From NCBI RefSeq assembly GCF_026072635.1, contig NZ_AP023081.1, forward strand, positions 2,006,501-2,070,500: 64,000 nucleotides of DNA, written 5' to 3'. Position 1 is the first letter of the stretch. Every line of letters begins with the position of its first letter. Below, one piece after another: positions 1-7,261 of this stretch. A program made the position numbers and the translations under genes. The DNA is from Pseudomonas solani. GTDB taxonomy: Bacteria > Pseudomonadota > Gammaproteobacteria > Pseudomonadales > Pseudomonadaceae. The notes below the pieces were generated by a model. That model had not been told where the DNA came from. It did no database searches and saw nothing but the letters and a program-made list of their open reading frames with translations.

Positions 1-272
1 AGCAGGAGGCTGTCCACCACCCAGACGGCGTTGACCGCGATCACCGCCCACACTGCGCGGCGGTCCAGGGTGTCGCGGCGGGCCAGCCACAGCAGCACGG
101 CGCACCAGGGCAGCATCGACAGGCCGGCGCCGGTGAGCAGCGCGGCGGGCAGCGCCAGCAGGGACGACAGCGGGCCGGCGCCCAGGGTCATCAGCAGGCC
201 GGCGGCACCGCTGACCAGGGCATCGAGTTGCAGGACGCGGCGCAGCAGGGGGGACGGTTGCACGGTGGTCAT
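1..272 (-). CDS. Integral membrane protein, partial (C-terminus off left edge)
   Basis: An open frame starts at an ATG at 270-272 on the minus strand and runs off the window without a stop (90 codons visible). A GAGGAG ribosome site lies at 280-285 in plus coordinates, about 7 bases before the ATG. The visible protein begins MTTVQPSPLLRRVLQLDALV and is very rich in Leu, Ala, Gly and Val, with three to four hydrophobic stretches separated by a short basic and acidic loop (ARRDTLDRR), so it is an inner-membrane protein. It is divergent from the XRE regulator at 404 and shares its 131-bp control region, so it is the obvious candidate target of that regulator. I do not recognise a family and assign no function. 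Confidence 0.7.
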   Translation of the reverse strand, partial: MTTVQPSPLLRRVLQLDALVSGAAGLLMTLGAGPLSSLLALPAALLTGAGLSMLPWCAVLLWLARRDTLDRRAVWAVIAVNAVWVVDSLL

Positions 273-351
273 GGCGAATCTCCTCGGTGGGGGCGGCCCG
301 GCGGTTGCCGGTGCCTGGGTCGCAGGATTCGCCGATCGGGGAAGCGCGTCG

Positions 352-368
352 ATTACCTGCCAGGTAAT
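352..368. promoter_or_regulatory. Perfect 17-bp palindrome, candidate operator for the XRE regulator
   Basis: The sequence ATTACCTG-C-CAGGTAAT is a perfect 8-bp inverted repeat around a single central base. It lies between the divergent membrane-protein gene (start at 272) and XRE gene (start at 404), 36 bp before the latter. Position and symmetry suit the dimeric operator of the adjacent HTH regulator. That this protein binds it is inference. Confidence 0.55.
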
Positions 369-403
369 GGCCGGGATTCCCCCGCTCGACTATCGTCGCT
401 GCC

Positions 404-1192
404 ATGAACGCACCCACCCATCCCGTCGGCGCCCTGTTGCGCCAATGGCGCCAGCGGCGCCGACTCAGCCAGCTCGACCTCGCTTGCGACGCGGAGATTT
501 CCACGCGCCACCTGAGCTTCGTCGAAACCGGGCGCGCCCAGCCCAGCCGCGAGATGCTCCTGCACCTGGCCGAGCAGCTGGACATTCCCCTGCGCGAACG
601 CAACCGCCTGCTGGCCGCCGCCGGCTATGCGCCGCTGTTCCCCCAGCGCACCCTGGACGACCCGGCCCTGGCCGGCGCGCGCCAGGCCATCGAGCAGCTG
701 CTCAAGGCCCACGAGCCGAACCCGGCGCTGGCCATCGACCGCCAGTGGAACCTGCTGGCGGCCAACGGCGCGGTGATGGCGCTGATCGCCGGCGCATCCC
801 CTGCCCTGCTCGCCCCGCCGCTCAACGTGCTGCGCCTGACCCTGCACCCGGAAGGCCTGGCACCGCGCATCGTCAACTTCGGCCAGTGGCGCGCCCACCT
901 GCTGGAGCGGCTGCTGCACGACATCGAGGTGAGCGGCGATGCAGAGCTGCAGGCCCTGTACGACGAGCTCGCCGCCTACCCGGCACCGCCCGCGACCGAC
1001 CCCCTGCCCGCCGACGGCGTGCTGGTGCCCCTGCAGCTGGATACGCCCCTGGGGGTGATCAGCTTCATCAGCACCATCACGGTGTTCGGCACCCCGGTGG
1101 ACGTGACCCTGTCCGAGCTGGCCCTGGAGACCCTGTTCCCCGCCGACCCGGAAAGCGCCGAGCGGCTGCGGCAGATCCTCCGGATGGGATGA
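404..1192 (+). CDS. XRE-family regulator with MmyB-like ligand-binding domain
   Basis: 262 residues. Residues about 8-65 form a Cro/C1-type helix-turn-helix (LLRQWRQRRRLSQLDLA, then ISTRHLSFVETGRAQPSREM), and the rest matches the layout of the MmyB-like C-terminal domain, including DRQWNLLAANGAVMAL and the NFGQW stretch. In that family (established knowledge) the C-terminal half is PAS-like and binds a small hydrophobic ligand. The ATG at 404 is preferred over the overlapping frame starting at 31, which lacks coding character. The gene is divergent from the membrane protein at the left edge and has a perfect palindrome 36 bp upstream, which suggests autoregulation plus control of that neighbour. 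The ligand is unknown. Confidence 0.88.
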   Translation: MNAPTHPVGALLRQWRQRRRLSQLDLACDAEISTRHLSFVETGRAQPSREMLLHLAEQLDIPLRERNRLLAAAGYAPLFPQRTLDDPALAGARQAIEQLLKAHEPNPALAIDRQWNLLAANGAVMALIAGASPALLAPPLNVLRLTLHPEGLAPRIVNFGQWRAHLLERLLHDIEVSGDAELQALYDELAAYPAPPATDPLPADGVLVPLQLDTPLGVISFISTITVFGTPVDVTLSELALETLFPADPESAERLRQILRMG

Positions 1193-1333
1193 TTTGTCGC
1201 CCGGCGGTCATAAATCACTCTTTCGGGTAATACCCTCCAGCCCCCGGCGCAGTAGGCTGGGCGCGCACCGATTGGTGCCCACACACCTCATCGCTTTGTC
1301 TGCTCACAACAACAACAAAAGGAGCACGCCGGG

Positions 1334-2074
1334 ATGCTTTCAGACGCTCTAGCACGCGCTTTTATCGGATTGCTGCTCAGCCTGGTCGGGGCCGGGATGG
1401 CCCTCGCCGCCGAGCTCGCGCCCATCGACCAGGTACAGATTCACGCCTGCCGCGCCACCAGCAGCCTGCTGCTGTATCGCGGCGAAGGTTTCCAGGAAAC
1501 CCACAAGACCCGCTTCGACGCCGACATCAAGGCGCTGGAAGCCGCGTTCCAGAGCGTGCCGCAGCCCAGCGACGGGTTCCGGCAGAAGTACCGCGCCCTT
1601 GTTACCCAGTTGCAGCAAGGTGTTTCCTACGGCCACAACGAGGATGACGTGCCCTGGCGCTTCCCCCAGGAACTGGCCAAATCCCTGCGTGAACTGCTCA
1701 TCGCCGCCCGCTCCACTCCCGGCAACACCGCCAATGGCGAGCTGCCCGCCAAGGTGGAGTACCTGGCGGTGCAATACCTCAGCCGCGCCTACATCGGCAC
1801 CTTCGAGATCGCCCGGGAAAGCAACGACACCTACATCGGCCAGGACGAACGCACCCTGCTGCCGGCCATCGATGCGCAACTGCAGCCGATGGACAAGAAC
1901 GACCCGGCGGTGGGCAAGCTGAAGACCCGCTGGAGCTTCCTCAAGACCGCCCTCAGCGACATGAACAGCCAGAGCAACACCCTGGTCAGCGCCTCCGGCC
2001 GGCCCTATGCACCCATGATGGTCGACCGCCACGCACGCTCGATGAGTGCGCAGTTGCTGACCAAGGGTGGCTGA
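1334..2074 (+). CDS. Exported protein of unknown function
   Basis: 246 residues. The N-terminus has a signal peptide (MLSDALARAFIGLLLSLVGAGMALA, cleavage likely after ALA), followed by a mature part of about 220 residues predicted to be mostly helical and polar. AAAAGGAGC, about 12 bases before the ATG, is a good ribosome site. The mature protein keeps one cysteine (HACRATSS). No catalytic motif or transmembrane segment is visible after the signal. The gene stands alone, with a repeat-rich stretch after it. Periplasmic location is supported by the signal sequence; function cannot be assigned from the sequence. Confidence 0.75.
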   Translation: MLSDALARAFIGLLLSLVGAGMALAAELAPIDQVQIHACRATSSLLLYRGEGFQETHKTRFDADIKALEAAFQSVPQPSDGFRQKYRALVTQLQQGVSYGHNEDDVPWRFPQELAKSLRELLIAARSTPGNTANGELPAKVEYLAVQYLSRAYIGTFEIARESNDTYIGQDERTLLPAIDAQLQPMDKNDPAVGKLKTRWSFLKTALSDMNSQSNTLVSASGRPYAPMMVDRHARSMSAQLLTKGG

Positions 2075-2087
2075 GAAAAGGGGGTAG

Positions 2088-2345
2088 CGAGGGTTATCCA
2101 CAGGGCGGAGCCAGGCCCAACACCGCGCGGTGGACCGGTGAAGCGGGGTCCACCCTACAATCGTGCCCGCACGGGCTACCCCGCTCGGTAGGGTGGATAA
2201 CGCTCTTTTATCCACCAGGCGGACTCGCCCCATACACCGAAGCCTCACCCCTCTCTCGTGAGCGAATTCATTCGCGATGGGGTTTCCAGCCACCCGGAGC
2301 CGAGAGCCGGCGATGAGCATTTCGCGGCTGAAGCCGCTCTCACAG
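2088..2345. repeat. Intergenic cluster of palindromic elements
   Basis: The 298-bp gap between the exported protein and the Mpo1-like gene holds no credible gene but several dyads. They are GGTGGACC (2129-2136) with GGTCCACC (2147-2154); GGTGGATAA (2192-2200) with TTATCCACC (2208-2216); GCGAAT-TC-ATTCGC (2262-2275); and a REP-like hairpin GCGGC-TGAA-GCCGC (2324-2337) flanked by GAGAGC/GCTCTC. This resembles the short repeated intergenic palindromes common in Pseudomonas genomes. The last hairpin sits 35-50 bp past the stop of the convergent Mpo1-like gene and could help terminate transcription, although no T run follows. Confidence 0.6.
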
Positions 2346-2372
2346 GGGGAGGCGGCCCAGCCGCGCATTACT

Positions 2373-2897
2373 TCAGGCGGTGGCTTTCTTCTCGCGGATG
2401 CAGGTCGGGCCGGCGCGGTGTTCGATGGCCTGTTCCACTTCCTTGCGCATGCCGAGCATGAAGGCCAGTTCGGCGACCACGAACAGCGGGCCGACCACCA
2501 GGCCCATGAGGTCGTCGACGAAGGCGGGCTTGCGGCCTTCGTAGTAGTGGCCGACGAACTGGATCACCCAGCCCACCACGAACAGGCCGAGGCCGGTGCT
2601 GAGCCACAGGGCGGTGGATTGCACCGCCAGCGCGGTGCCGACCCAGAGGCTGAGCCAGAGCAGCGCGGTCATCACCAGGCCGAAGCGCAGGTCGAGGCGG
2701 AAGTAGAAGACGGCGGACGCCAGCGCCACCAGGGCCGCAGGAGATATCCACAGGCCGGCGACGACCAGGCCCGGGCGCGACAGCAGCACGGCCACGGCGA
2801 CCACGATCAGCGGGATGCCGATGAAGTGGCTGAAGATATTGCGCCGGTCACGGTGGTATTCGGCGTACTGGGAAAGATGATCGACGAGGGTTTTCAT
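2373..2897 (-). CDS. Mpo1-like (DUF962) integral membrane protein
   Basis: 174 residues with four hydrophobic segments, conserved N-terminal HLSQYAEYHRDRRN then FSHFIGIPL, and a second conserved loop QFVGHYYEGRKPAFVDDL. These His-rich motifs are those of the DUF962/Mpo1 family, whose yeast member is an Fe(II)-dependent dioxygenase acting on 2-hydroxy fatty acids (established for yeast; bacterial function is less certain). Length is normal for the family. The start ATG (2895-2897) follows GAGGACATAAC on the minus strand. The gene is divergent from the Crp/Fnr-type regulator at 2989 with 91 bp between them, so that regulator may control it. Confidence 0.85.
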   Translation of the reverse strand: MKTLVDHLSQYAEYHRDRRNIFSHFIGIPLIVVAVAVLLSRPGLVVAGLWISPAALVALASAVFYFRLDLRFGLVMTALLWLSLWVGTALAVQSTALWLSTGLGLFVVGWVIQFVGHYYEGRKPAFVDDLMGLVVGPLFVVAELAFMLGMRKEVEQAIEHRAGPTCIREKKATA

Positions 2898-2945
2898 TGT
2901 TATGTCCTCAGGTTGCAGGCAGTTGCGCCGATAATGGCGCCTGTA

Positions 2946-2964
2946 CTGACCTATCCTCTGTCAG
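2946..2964. promoter_or_regulatory. Short inverted repeat between divergent genes, possible operator
   Basis: CTGAC (2946-2950) and GTCAG (2960-2964) form a 5-bp dyad with a 9-bp spacer in the 91-bp space between the Mpo1-like and Crp/Fnr-type genes. The position suits autoregulation. The arms are short and differ from the classical FNR and CRP half-sites, so the call is weak. Confidence 0.25.
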
Positions 2965-2988
2965 CTAGCCGACAAAGCCCATCACCCG

Positions 2989-3678
2989 ATGCCCGAACTT
3001 TCCGACTGCCGTACCCAATTGCTCACCGGCCACTGGTTCGCCGGCCTGCCCGCGCCCCTGCAGGATGCGCTGGTGGAGCAAGCGCGCCCGCTGAGCCTGG
3101 CCCCCGGTGAATGCCTGTTCCGCCGGGGCGACCCGCCCTGCGGGCTGTATGCGGTGATCGAGGGTGCGGTGCGCGTGGGGGTGAGCGCAGAGAACGGCAA
3201 GGAGGCGCTGCTGATCCTGGTGGAGCCGCCGCACTGGTTCGGCGAGATCTGCCTGTTCGATGGCCAGCCGCGCACCCACGACGCCTTCGCCGAAGGCCCG
3301 ACGCAGCTGCTCAACGTGCCCCAGCCGGCCTTACAGAAGATGCTGGAGGCGGAGCCGGCCTGGTGGCGCGAGTTCGCCCTGTTGATGAGCCAGAAGCTGC
3401 GCCTGGCCTTTATCGCGCTGGAGGAGATGAGCCTGCTGCCGGCGCCGCAACGCCTGGCACGACGGCTGTTGATGATCGCCGAGGGCTACGGCGAGACCAG
3501 CGGCCAGCGCCGGGTCATCCACCTGGCCCAGGAGCAGCTGGCGCTGATGCTGGCGGTGTCGCGGCAGACCACCAACCAGATTCTCAAGGAGCTGGAAGCC
3601 CAGGGCGTGGTGCACCTGAACTATGGCGAGATCGAGATCCTCGACCTCACCGGCCTGCGCAAGGCCGCGCGGCTGTAG
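2989..3678 (+). CDS. Crp/Fnr-family transcriptional regulator
   Basis: 229 residues. The N-terminal half is a cyclic-nucleotide-binding-type beta-barrel (GECLFRRGDPPCGLYAVIEG, later HWFGEICLFDGQPRTHDA). A long dimer helix and a winged HTH_Crp domain follow, with the recognition region LAQEQLALMLAVSRQTTNQI at roughly residues 180-200. It has only two cysteines (CRTQ and PPCG) besides CLF pairs and lacks the N-terminal four-cysteine cluster of Fnr, so oxygen sensing through a 4Fe-4S cluster is not supported. No clear ribosome site precedes the ATG at 2989. It is divergent from the Mpo1-like gene and converges on the chemotaxis gene with a 4-bp gap. Effector unknown. Confidence 0.85.
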   Translation: MPELSDCRTQLLTGHWFAGLPAPLQDALVEQARPLSLAPGECLFRRGDPPCGLYAVIEGAVRVGVSAENGKEALLILVEPPHWFGEICLFDGQPRTHDAFAEGPTQLLNVPQPALQKMLEAEPAWWREFALLMSQKLRLAFIALEEMSLLPAPQRLARRLLMIAEGYGETSGQRRVIHLAQEQLALMLAVSRQTTNQILKELEAQGVVHLNYGEIEILDLTGLRKAARL

Positions 3679-3682
3679 CGGT

Positions 3683-4669
3683 TCAGGCCGGCCCGCGCAG
3701 GGCCTCGGCGAGCTGACGGCCCACCGTCACCGCCTCTTCCAGCTGCGCTTCCAGGCGCACCATCTCTTGCCGCCAGGCCTGCTGGCTTTCGTGCTGCAGC
3801 GCCCAGTGATCCGGCAAGGGCGCCAGCGCGTCGTGCAGCTGCGCGCCCTGCTCGTCCAGCCCGGCCATCAGCCCGCCAAGGGGCTCCAGCGCGGCCACGC
3901 CTGCGGCCAGCCCAGCGTCCTGCCCGGCCAGGTGGGCCACGGCGGCGGCGGTCTGCTGCTGGATGTCTTCGGCCATGCGCCCAACCTCTTCGGTGGCACC
4001 GGCGGTGCGCGCGGCGAGGTTGCGCACCTCGTCGGCGACCACGGCGAAACCGCGCCCGGCATCACCGGCGCGGGCGGCTTCGATGGCGGCGTTGAGGGCC
4101 AGCAGGTTGGTCTGGCTGGCGATGGACTGGATGCTCTGGGCGACCTTCTGGATCTCGCCGCTGCGCTCGGCCAGGGCCTGCACGCGCTCGCGGCCGGTAC
4201 CGCTCTCGGCGAGCAGCGCGGCGAAGGCCTGGCGCGCCTTGTCCAGGTCGGCGCAGCCTTCGGCACCGGCCTGCTGCAACTGTGCGGCGAGCTGTTCGAG
4301 GCGATCGAGGTCGGGCGGGACTACACCGGCGTCATGGCGCTGAAGCCAGATGGCGCCCTCGTCCAGGCGCTGGCGCAGCAGGGTGTCGAGTTGGGCGGCA
4401 ATGCCTTGCAGACGCAAACGCTCGGCAGCGTTGCGATCAGCCTGCACCGCCAGCTCCGCCAGGCGCGGGGCCTGGTCCTCCAGGGGTTCGTCGCGGGGTT
4501 CTTCCGGCACCTTCCAGGGCCCCAGCCAGGGCCACAGCGCCAGCACCAGGTAGGCCGGGATGCTCCAGGCGAGCGGCACCTGCCAGCGCGTATAGACCAG
4601 CATCAGCAGGGCCAGGCCCAGGGTGTGGAACGCGACGGCATAGGGATGGCGGGCGTAGGCAGGACGCAT
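3683..4669 (-). CDS. Short methyl-accepting chemotaxis-type transducer
   Basis: 328 residues from the ATG at 4667-4669. An upstream extension to 4837 overlaps the AraC gene and has no coding character. Residues about 8-50 hold two hydrophobic segments with almost no periplasmic loop, then a helical linker, then the signalling hairpin with SIASQTNLLALNAAIEAARA and GRGFAVVADEVRNLAARTAG, the interaction tip for CheA/CheW. There is no recognisable sensor domain (no Cache, 4HB or PAS), and the C-terminal helical bundle is shorter than in classical MCPs. Input may come through the membrane segments or a partner. It follows the AraC gene on the same strand after 64 bp and may be co-transcribed. Confidence 0.85.
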   Translation of the reverse strand: MRPAYARHPYAVAFHTLGLALLMLVYTRWQVPLAWSIPAYLVLALWPWLGPWKVPEEPRDEPLEDQAPRLAELAVQADRNAAERLRLQGIAAQLDTLLRQRLDEGAIWLQRHDAGVVPPDLDRLEQLAAQLQQAGAEGCADLDKARQAFAALLAESGTGRERVQALAERSGEIQKVAQSIQSIASQTNLLALNAAIEAARAGDAGRGFAVVADEVRNLAARTAGATEEVGRMAEDIQQQTAAAVAHLAGQDAGLAAGVAALEPLGGLMAGLDEQGAQLHDALAPLPDHWALQHESQQAWRQEMVRLEAQLEEAVTVGRQLAEALRGPA

Positions 4670-4733
4670 GGGCTTCTCGGGGTGGTTCTTGTAATGGGGC
4701 AATTCTGGCGGCTCGGCTGGCGACTGGCCAGTT

Positions 4734-5744
4734 CTAGCGCACCAAGCTTTCGCGGTACTGACTCGGTGCCTGGCCGGTCCAGCGCTTGAAGGCACGGCTG
4801 AAGCTGCTGGTGTCGGCGAAACCGAGCAGGTAGGCAATTTCGCTGATGGAGCAGCGTGGGTCGCGCATGTGCACCAGCGCCAGGGCCTGGCGGGTGTCGC
4901 TGAGCAGTTGCTCGTAGCTGCTGCCCTCCTCCGCCAGGTGCCGCTGCAGGCTGCGCAGGCTCAGGTGCAGGGACTGGGCGATGCGCTCGGCCGAGGGTTC
5001 GCCATTGGGCAGCTGGGCCTCCAGGCAGGCGCGCACCTTGCGCGCCCAGGTGGGCACCTGCAGCTGCTCCAGGGTGCGCTTGAGCACCGTTTCGTTGTGC
5101 TCGGCCAGCTCGGGGTTGGCGTCTTCCAGGCGGCGTTCGAAATCCGCGCGGGCGAATTCGATCAGGTCTTCCGGGGCGTCGAAGTGCAGCGGGCAGCGGA
5201 ACACCTGGTGCCAGGGCGCGGGATCGGCCGGCTGCGGGCGGCGCAGGTGCACGGCCAGGGGCGCGTAGTCGCGGCCCAGGCGGTTGCGGCAGGTGCGCAC
5301 GTAGATGGCGGCGAAGGCGTCTACGGCCTCGGGGGCCGGTGCGGGGCCCTCCTCGGGCACGCGCAGGCGGAACTCATAGCGTTCGCCGTGCAGGGTCAGC
5401 TGCAGGGCCAGGGCATCGCTGACCACCTGGTGGTAGCGCTCGATGCGCTCGAAGATCTCCCGCAGGCTGGCGCTGGCCACCAGCGCGTAGCCCAGGGCGT
5501 GGAAGGTGGTGGGGCTGAGGTAGCCGGAAATCTTCAGGCCCAGCGCCGGGTCGCCGCTGGCCGTGACCGCCAACTGCCACAGGCGCGTGGTGGCGGAGAG
5601 CGGGTAGCGCGCGTTGGGGTCGTCCATCAACGCCGGGTCGAGGCCGGCCTGGCGGCAGAGGCCGTCGCTGTCGAGGCCGAGCGCGTCCAGCTGCTTGCGC
5701 AGGGCTCGGGTCCAGCTGGCGAGGGTGGAGGGCTCGTCGCTCAT
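4734..5744 (-). CDS. AraC-family transcriptional regulator
   Basis: 336 residues. The N-terminal ~190 residues match the Arabinose_bd-type ligand domain common in OruR/ArgR-like pseudomonad regulators (LCRQAGLDPALM, LGLKISGYLSPTTFHALGYA). The C-terminal ~100 residues are the double HTH of AraC proteins (IAQSLHLSLRSLQRHLAEEG and ISEIAYLLGFADTSSFSRAF, then KRWTGQAPSQYR). It is divergent from the fatty acid desaturase at 5844 across 99 bp. The usual logic for this family is ligand-dependent activation of the divergent gene, so fatty acid or lipid sensing is a reasonable guess. The ribosome site before the ATG at 5742-5744 is weak. Confidence 0.9.
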   Translation of the reverse strand: MSDEPSTLASWTRALRKQLDALGLDSDGLCRQAGLDPALMDDPNARYPLSATTRLWQLAVTASGDPALGLKISGYLSPTTFHALGYALVASASLREIFERIERYHQVVSDALALQLTLHGERYEFRLRVPEEGPAPAPEAVDAFAAIYVRTCRNRLGRDYAPLAVHLRRPQPADPAPWHQVFRCPLHFDAPEDLIEFARADFERRLEDANPELAEHNETVLKRTLEQLQVPTWARKVRACLEAQLPNGEPSAERIAQSLHLSLRSLQRHLAEEGSSYEQLLSDTRQALALVHMRDPRCSISEIAYLLGFADTSSFSRAFKRWTGQAPSQYRESLVR

Positions 5745-5843
5745 GCAGGTTGGCGTATCCGGTCAACAGGTTGGCGTTCAAGGTCAGGCGTGGCGCGCAC
5801 CGCCTCGGCAGAGTGGGCACACGACGAACAAGAGGATGTAAGC

Positions 5844-6911
5844 ATGTCCCCGACGACCGCAAGCCCCGCAAAGCTGAATGATCAACAGCGATCAGCCCAT
5901 ATTCGTGAAGTGGTGATGGCCCATGGCGTGGAGCTGCGCCAGCGCTACCCGATCCTCAACCGCCAGGACCTGCTCGGCGCCAGCATCCTCGCCTTCACCC
6001 TCGCCGGCATGGTCGGCTCGGCGGCGCTCTACCTGAATGGTGCGATCGCCTGGTGGGCGTGCCTGCTGGTCAATGCCTTCCTCGCGTCGCTGACCCACGA
6101 GCTGGAGCACGACCTTATCCACAGCATGTACTTCCGCAAGCAGCGGGTGGCGCACAACCTGATGATGGCGCTGGTGTGGCTGGCGCGGCCGAGCACCATC
6201 AACCCCTGGGTGCGCCGCCACCTGCACCTGAACCACCACAAGGTCTCCGGCACCGAGACCGACATGGAGGAGCGCGCCATCACCAACGGCGAGCCCTGGG
6301 GCCTCGCGCGGCTGCTGATGGTGGGCGACAACGTGATGTCCTCGCTGATCCGCATGCTCCGGGCCAAGAGCTGGGCGCACAAGAAGTTCATCCTGGTGCG
6401 CACGCTGAAGGTCTATGCGCCGCTGGCGCTGATGAACTGGGGCGCCTGGTACGTCTTCCTCGGCTTCCACGCCATCAATGGCGTGAGCGCGCTGCTGGGT
6501 GCGCCGGTGGCCTGGTCGGAGACCACCCTGGCGGTGATGCAGGGCGTGGACATCGCGGTGGTGGTGCTGGTGGGCCCCAACGTGCTGCGCACCTTCTGCC
6601 TGCACTTCGTCAGCTCCAACATGCACTACTACGGCGACGTGGAGCTGGGCAATGTGATCCAGCAGACCCAGGTGCTCAACCCCTGGTGGCTGTGGCCGCT
6701 GCAGGCGTTCTGCTTCAACTTCGGCAGCACCCATGCGATCCACCACTTCGTGGTCAAGGAGCCCTTCTACATCCGCCAGATGACCGCCCCGGTGGCGCAC
6801 AAGGTGATGCGCGAGATGGGCGTGCGCTTCAACGATATCGGCACTTTCGCCCGCGCCAACCGCTGGCAGGCGCAGCCGCAACCGGTGGCCGAGCGCGCAC
6901 AGACCGCCTGA
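5844..6911 (+). CDS. Membrane fatty acid desaturase (di-iron, three His boxes)
   Basis: 355 residues from the ATG at 5844. A longer in-frame extension back to 4869 is the shadow of the AraC gene. Three histidine boxes are visible: HELEHDLIH (residues 85-93), HLHLNHH (126-132) and THAIHH (296-301), which coordinate the di-iron centre in this superfamily. Hydrophobic segments lie around 45-80, 190-215 and 230-250. The box spacing suits acyl desaturases or hydroxylases and does not match AlkB. The gene is divergent from an AraC regulator. A rubredoxin gene lies 176 bp downstream on the same strand, and a hairpin at 6955-6971 may end this transcript before it. Substrate and double-bond position cannot be read from the sequence. 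Confidence 0.88.
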   Translation: MSPTTASPAKLNDQQRSAHIREVVMAHGVELRQRYPILNRQDLLGASILAFTLAGMVGSAALYLNGAIAWWACLLVNAFLASLTHELEHDLIHSMYFRKQRVAHNLMMALVWLARPSTINPWVRRHLHLNHHKVSGTETDMEERAITNGEPWGLARLLMVGDNVMSSLIRMLRAKSWAHKKFILVRTLKVYAPLALMNWGAWYVFLGFHAINGVSALLGAPVAWSETTLAVMQGVDIAVVVLVGPNVLRTFCLHFVSSNMHYYGDVELGNVIQQTQVLNPWWLWPLQAFCFNFGSTHAIHHFVVKEPFYIRQMTAPVAHKVMREMGVRFNDIGTFARANRWQAQPQPVAERAQTA

Positions 6912-6954
6912 CGCCTGCCGCGCGTCCCCGAACCCCACGCCCCAAACCTAAGAT

Positions 6955-6975
6955 GGGCCGCCTCGCGGCCCTTCT
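6955..6975 (+). terminator. Hairpin after the desaturase gene, possible terminator
   Basis: GGGCCGC (6955-6961), a CTC loop, and GCGGCCC (6965-6971) form a perfect 7-bp GC stem followed by TTCT. It starts 43 bp after the desaturase stop. The T tract is weak, so partial read-through into the rubredoxin gene is possible. Confidence 0.5.
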
Positions 6976-7087
6976 GCGCCTACTATCGCCGCCATTCCGC
7001 CCACGACAGCGCCCCGAGGCCCCCACGGCCCAGCGGGCGTTGCGCCGCGGAAAATCCGCTCAACCGTGAAGAACAAGAGGTACCGGC

Positions 7088-7252
7088 ATGAAAACCTGGA
7101 TCTGTGTGGTCTGTGGCCTGATCTACGACGAAGCCAAGGGCTGGCCCGACGAGGGCATCGCCGCCGGCACCCCCTGGGCCGATGTGCCCGAGGACTGGAT
7201 CTGCCCCGACTGTGGCGTGGGCAAGATGGATTTCGAGATGCAGGAAATCTGA
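7088..7252 (+). CDS. Rubredoxin
   Basis: A 54-residue protein starting MKTWICVVCGLIYDEAKGWP. Both metal-binding knuckles are present: CVVCG (Cys 6 and 9) and CPDCG (Cys 39 and 42), giving the one-iron Cys4 site of rubredoxins, with the conserved GxxYDE and PEDWICP surroundings. Length is typical. AAGAGG at about 7075-7080 is the ribosome site. Rubredoxins pass single electrons to hydroxylases and other acceptors in the cytoplasm. The position just after a di-iron desaturase suggests that enzyme or a related one as partner (inference). No rubredoxin reductase is visible nearby. Confidence 0.93.
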   Translation: MKTWICVVCGLIYDEAKGWPDEGIAAGTPWADVPEDWICPDCGVGKMDFEMQEI

Positions 7253-7261
7253 GGCGCGGCC

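Noticed and set aside
2094..2102. TTATCCACA, a perfect DnaA box, with similar TTATCCACC boxes nearby, as a replication origin
   Set aside because: There are no dnaA, dnaN or parAB genes, no AT-rich unwinding stretch, and the boxes belong to palindromic intergenic repeats.
4869..5843. An N-terminal extension of the desaturase frame over the AraC gene
   Set aside because: The extension is antisense to the AraC coding region; the ATG at 5844 gives a normal-length desaturase.
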